Assembly: GCA_964645585.1 (NCBI GenBank)
Contig: CAZYAN010000055.1
Location: forward strand, 1-25,247
Reading direction: 5' to 3'
Length of the DNA: 25,247 bases
DNA from: DATGSL01 sp964645585
GTDB taxonomy: Bacteria; Verrucomicrobiota; Verrucomicrobiia; Opitutales; T3Sed10-336
Every line of letters starts with the position of its first letter. Within the stretch, counting starts at the first letter, position 1. Position numbers and translations under genes: made by a program. Shown one piece after another: positions 22,970 to 25,247 of the stretch. The notes under the pieces were generated by a model. The model did not search any database. It saw only the letters and a program-made list of their open reading frames with translations, and was not told the origin of the DNA.

Positions 22970-23736
22970 TCGAGCAAACCTCCTTCGCGCAAAGCATCCC
23001 GCAGCACCTGCACCAGATGCCGCCGTTCAATCGCCCGCCCTTGCCGGTCGCACAAGCCGCCGAGATGCATCAAGCAGCCCATGTCACCGGACACCAAATA
23101 ATCGGGCTTCTGCGCCATCACATGGTCGAGCTTCAGATTTCCCATCGCCGCGGCGATATTCGGAAAACTGACCGAAAACGTGCCGCCGAAACCGCAGCAT
23201 TGCTCGCCCTCGCCAAATGGAACTATCTCCACCCCCTCAATGGATTCGAGCAACATTATCGCCGCCTCGCCGCTGTTTGTCCCCCGACAGTGACACGACC
23301 GGTGAAAGGCGATTTTTCCCGAAAACCGCCCGGGCCAGGAACGAATCCCAAGACCGTTGACGATATAATCCGCGACTTCCCACGTCCGCCGCGCCACTCC
23401 TTCCACAGCCGGCCGGTCCGGCTCTTCCTCGAACTCCAGCGGCGCGCCGTGAAACAGCATCGCCGCGCACGAACCGGATGGGACGACCACCGGCCCGTCG
23501 CCCGCAAAGGTTTTGACACAATGGCGAACAACCCGCCGCGAGGCGTTCCAGTCACCCGCGTTAAACGCCGGCTGGCCGCAGCAGGTCTGACCTTCCGGGA
23601 AGGCGACGTCACATTTGAGGTACTCCAGCACCTGGACCGCGGCGATCGCCACATCGTCAAAAAACGCGTCGCAGAGGCAGGTCGCCATCAATTGTATGCT
23701 CCGCCCGGCGGGAACCGCCCGATCCACTGGTGTCAT
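22966..23736 (-). CDS. lutA: LutA-family (Fe-S)-binding lactate utilisation protein
   Basis: From the ATG at 23736 the protein has 256 residues and two CCG domains: EGQTCCGQPAFNAG (CC at 52-53) and GEQCCGFGGTFS (CC at 180-181), with a second conserved pair in HRSCHCRG. CCG domains ligate a noncubane or 4Fe-4S cluster in heterodisulfide-reductase-like proteins. LutA is the first gene of the lactate operon. The start has no clear Shine-Dalgarno; an in-frame ATG at 23688 (MATCLCDAFF) lies closest to the conserved start, and a TTG at 23793 extends upstream, so the exact N-terminus is uncertain. It is divergent from rhamnulokinase. Confidence 0.93.
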   Translation of the reverse strand: MTPVDRAVPAGRSIQLMATCLCDAFFDDVAIAAVQVLEYLKCDVAFPEGQTCCGQPAFNAGDWNASRRVVRHCVKTFAGDGPVVVPSGSCAAMLFHGAPLEFEEEPDRPAVEGVARRTWEVADYIVNGLGIRSWPGRFSGKIAFHRSCHCRGTNSGEAAIMLLESIEGVEIVPFGEGEQCCGFGGTFSVSFPNIAAAMGNLKLDHVMAQKPDYLVSGDMGCLMHLGGLCDRQGRAIERRHLVQVLRDALREGGLLE

Positions 23737-23840
23737 GAGCCGCAACGTAGGTTTCAGGCAATTTCCTTGCAACTCCTTTTCCCCCAAGTTCAATCAGGAT
23801 TCCCGAACCCTTCGCCCGGACCGATATTCTTCACTCAGCC
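23737..23840. promoter_or_regulatory. Divergent lutABC / rhaB promoter region
   Basis: These 104 bases must hold the promoters for both operons. No clear -35/-10 pair or palindrome could be assigned on either strand. The shared region would allow one regulator to control rhamnose phosphorylation and lactate oxidation together (inference). Confidence 0.4.
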
Positions 23841-25247
23841 ATGAATACCGCAAAAACCTTCCACGCCGCGGCCGTCGATCTCGGAGCGACAAGCGGACGT
23901 GTCGTTGTCGGCAGCTATACCAGCGGGCACCTCGCCCTCCGCGAGGTTCATCGCTTTCCCAACGCTTTCCACTGCCTCGGCGAATACGCGTATTGGAATC
24001 TTCCCCTCTTGTATTCAGAGATTCAGCACGGTCTGCGCAAGGCCGTGGAAGCCGAGCCGGAACTCACCTCGTGCGGTGTCGACACGTGGGGCGTCGATTA
24101 CGTCCTCCTCGACCGGAACGGCCGCCTCGTCTTCCCGCCTCACGCCTACCGGGACGGCCGCACCCAGCCGTTCTTCGATCAACTCGCGGCCGACGGGATC
24201 GAGCAGGTTTTCGCCTGGACCGGCATGCAAAACCTGCCGTTCAACACCAGCCTCCAGTTGCGGGAAACCTTGGTCAACTGCCCCGGCATTCGCGACCTCG
24301 CGGCTCGCTGCCTCCTCCTCCCCGATTACTTCAACTTCCTTCTCAGCGGCCGCCAGGAAAACGAAATTTCCATCCTCAGCACCGGCCAGCTGCTCGATAT
24401 CCATTCAACCCGCCTGTCCGCCGAAGCGTTCGCGTTTTTTGGCATCCCGGCCGAATGGTTTTCCGAACCCGCTCTCTCGCCGCGGAAACTCGGACCGGTC
24501 CGCGACATTCCTGAGCTCTCCGGCGTCGAAGTCGTTCTCGTTCCGGGTCACGACACTTCCTGCGCCTACGACGCGATGCCGAGCACCGGCGGATCGAACG
24601 ACATTTTTCTCAGCAGCGGAACCTGGTCGCTGATCGGTTTCGAATCCGATCAGCCGGTCCTCGGCAAGGAGGCTCTTCAAAAGAACGTTTCCAACGAACG
24701 GCTCGGCGACGGACGCTACCGGCCGATCAAAAACTGCCTCGGCCTCTGGCTGCTCGAACAGACGATGTCCGCGTTTTCCGACCGTCCAAAAACCGACGAG
24801 GACTGGTCCGCATTGATCGAGGCGGCGAAGGCGAAACCGCGTTTCCCGTATTTCCTCGACGTCACCGACCGGTCGCTCTTCAACCCGAAATCGATGCGCG
24901 ACGCGATCGACGCGCAGCTCGCCTCCCGCGACGAGAAAGCGCCGGCCGACCTTCCCGGCTACACCCGCCTCATTTGCGATTCACTCGGCAAGGGGCACGC
25001 CGACGCGATCCGCGCGTTCGAAACGATGACCGGCCGCACCTTCGACCGCATCCTTATCGTCGGCGGAGGCTCGAAAAACGAACTCCTCTGTCAGGCGACC
25101 GCCGACGAAGCCGGCATCCCCGTGCACTCCTTCAACCTCGAAGGCACCGCCGTCGGCAACCTCGCCAACCAGCTCATCGCGATGGGCGTCGTCCCCGACC
25201 GCGCCACCTTCCGCCAAAACCTCGCCCGCCAGCTCACCCCCGCCATC
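23841..25247 (+). CDS. rhaB: Rhamnulokinase (3' end outside window)
   Basis: The open frame runs 469 codons to the window edge without a stop, close to the usual full length of about 480. FGGY-kinase features are in order: AAVDLGATSGRVVVGSY, CGVDTWGVDYVLLD, AYRDGRT, PDYFNFLLSG, PGHDTSCAYDA with the likely catalytic Asp near residue 238 (matching Asp237 of E. coli RhaB), SSGTWSLIGFE and the C-terminal ILIVGGGSKNELLCQATAD. The tryptophan-containing DTWGVDY and the SSGTWS strand favour rhamnulokinase over xylulokinase or glycerol kinase. It phosphorylates L-rhamnulose at O1. No isomerase or aldolase gene is visible. Confidence 0.9.
   Translation, partial: MNTAKTFHAAAVDLGATSGRVVVGSYTSGHLALREVHRFPNAFHCLGEYAYWNLPLLYSEIQHGLRKAVEAEPELTSCGVDTWGVDYVLLDRNGRLVFPPHAYRDGRTQPFFDQLAADGIEQVFAWTGMQNLPFNTSLQLRETLVNCPGIRDLAARCLLLPDYFNFLLSGRQENEISILSTGQLLDIHSTRLSAEAFAFFGIPAEWFSEPALSPRKLGPVRDIPELSGVEVVLVPGHDTSCAYDAMPSTGGSNDIFLSSGTWSLIGFESDQPVLGKEALQKNVSNERLGDGRYRPIKNCLGLWLLEQTMSAFSDRPKTDEDWSALIEAAKAKPRFPYFLDVTDRSLFNPKSMRDAIDAQLASRDEKAPADLPGYTRLICDSLGKGHADAIRAFETMTGRTFDRILIVGGGSKNELLCQATADEAGIPVHSFNLEGTAVGNLANQLIAMGVVPDRATFRQNLARQLTPAI

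Overview
The window reads as a chromosomal stretch of a high-GC Gram-negative bacterium, most likely a Verrucomicrobiota member (Opitutae-like). This placement is inferred from the gene mix: a CHRD protein with a PEP-CTERM tail, a GxGYxYP-family protein, a CE15-like glucuronoyl esterase, a DUF1573/rhodanese/MauE cluster, a LutABC lactate operon beside rhamnulokinase, and a TorF-like outer-membrane barrel. No rRNA, tRNA, CRISPR array, transposase, integrase or phage gene was seen. A 100-base run of N (21471-21570) marks an assembly gap inside a simple repeat.

Layout. 1-2248: the first 22 codons of a secreted protein, then a redox-flavoured group in which a secreted DUF1573 protein (-) diverges across a structured 370-base spacer from an overlapping rhodanese + MauE/DoxX pair (+). 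2374-6045: a BaiN/RdsA-type flavoprotein and a secreted GxGYxYP protein (-). 6404-9717: RhlE-type RNA helicase (+), CE15-like esterase (-), YchJ-like SEC-C protein (+). 9790-14272, all (-): MenD, a secreted D-aminoacylase-type amidohydrolase, an outer-membrane barrel with a clear terminator. 14421-15787: DUF423 membrane protein, a 437-base spacer with consecutive hairpins, and the CHRD/PEP-CTERM protein (+). 15867-19482: YggS (-) divergent from a LysR regulator (+), then a DsbD-type reductase (+). 19494-23736 (-): lutA-lutB-[repeat/gap]-lutC-rhomboid-like membrane protein-PIN protein. 23841-25247: rhamnulokinase (+), running off the end.

How the genes fit together. Rhamnulokinase starts L-rhamnose breakdown toward DHAP and L-lactaldehyde; the aldehyde can be oxidised to L-lactate, and LutABC oxidises L-lactate to pyruvate, so the divergent pair forms a plausible rhamnose-to-pyruvate unit. 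The GxGYxYP and CE15-like proteins suggest a polysaccharide-degrading lifestyle. Envelope thiol chemistry is represented by DsbD, the MauE-like protein and a rhodanese with an unusual CX4C active-site loop.

The most interesting items not explained by the genes are: (1) a family of about 60-base intergenic palindromic elements with GTAAGAG/CTCTTAC ends, two fairly complete (7728, 11603) and two degenerate or partial (9741, 11699), bracketing menD; (2) the hairpin-rich leader before the PEP-CTERM gene, with a small Cys-rich ORF ending in its first hairpin; (3) a rhomboid-fold protein that has lost catalytic residues and gained a Cys/His-rich tail, translationally coupled to lutC; (4) a G-quadruplex-capable octamer repeat between lutB and lutC that also forms the end of lutB and the lutC ribosome-binding site. 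No clearly new multi-gene defence or biosynthetic system was found.
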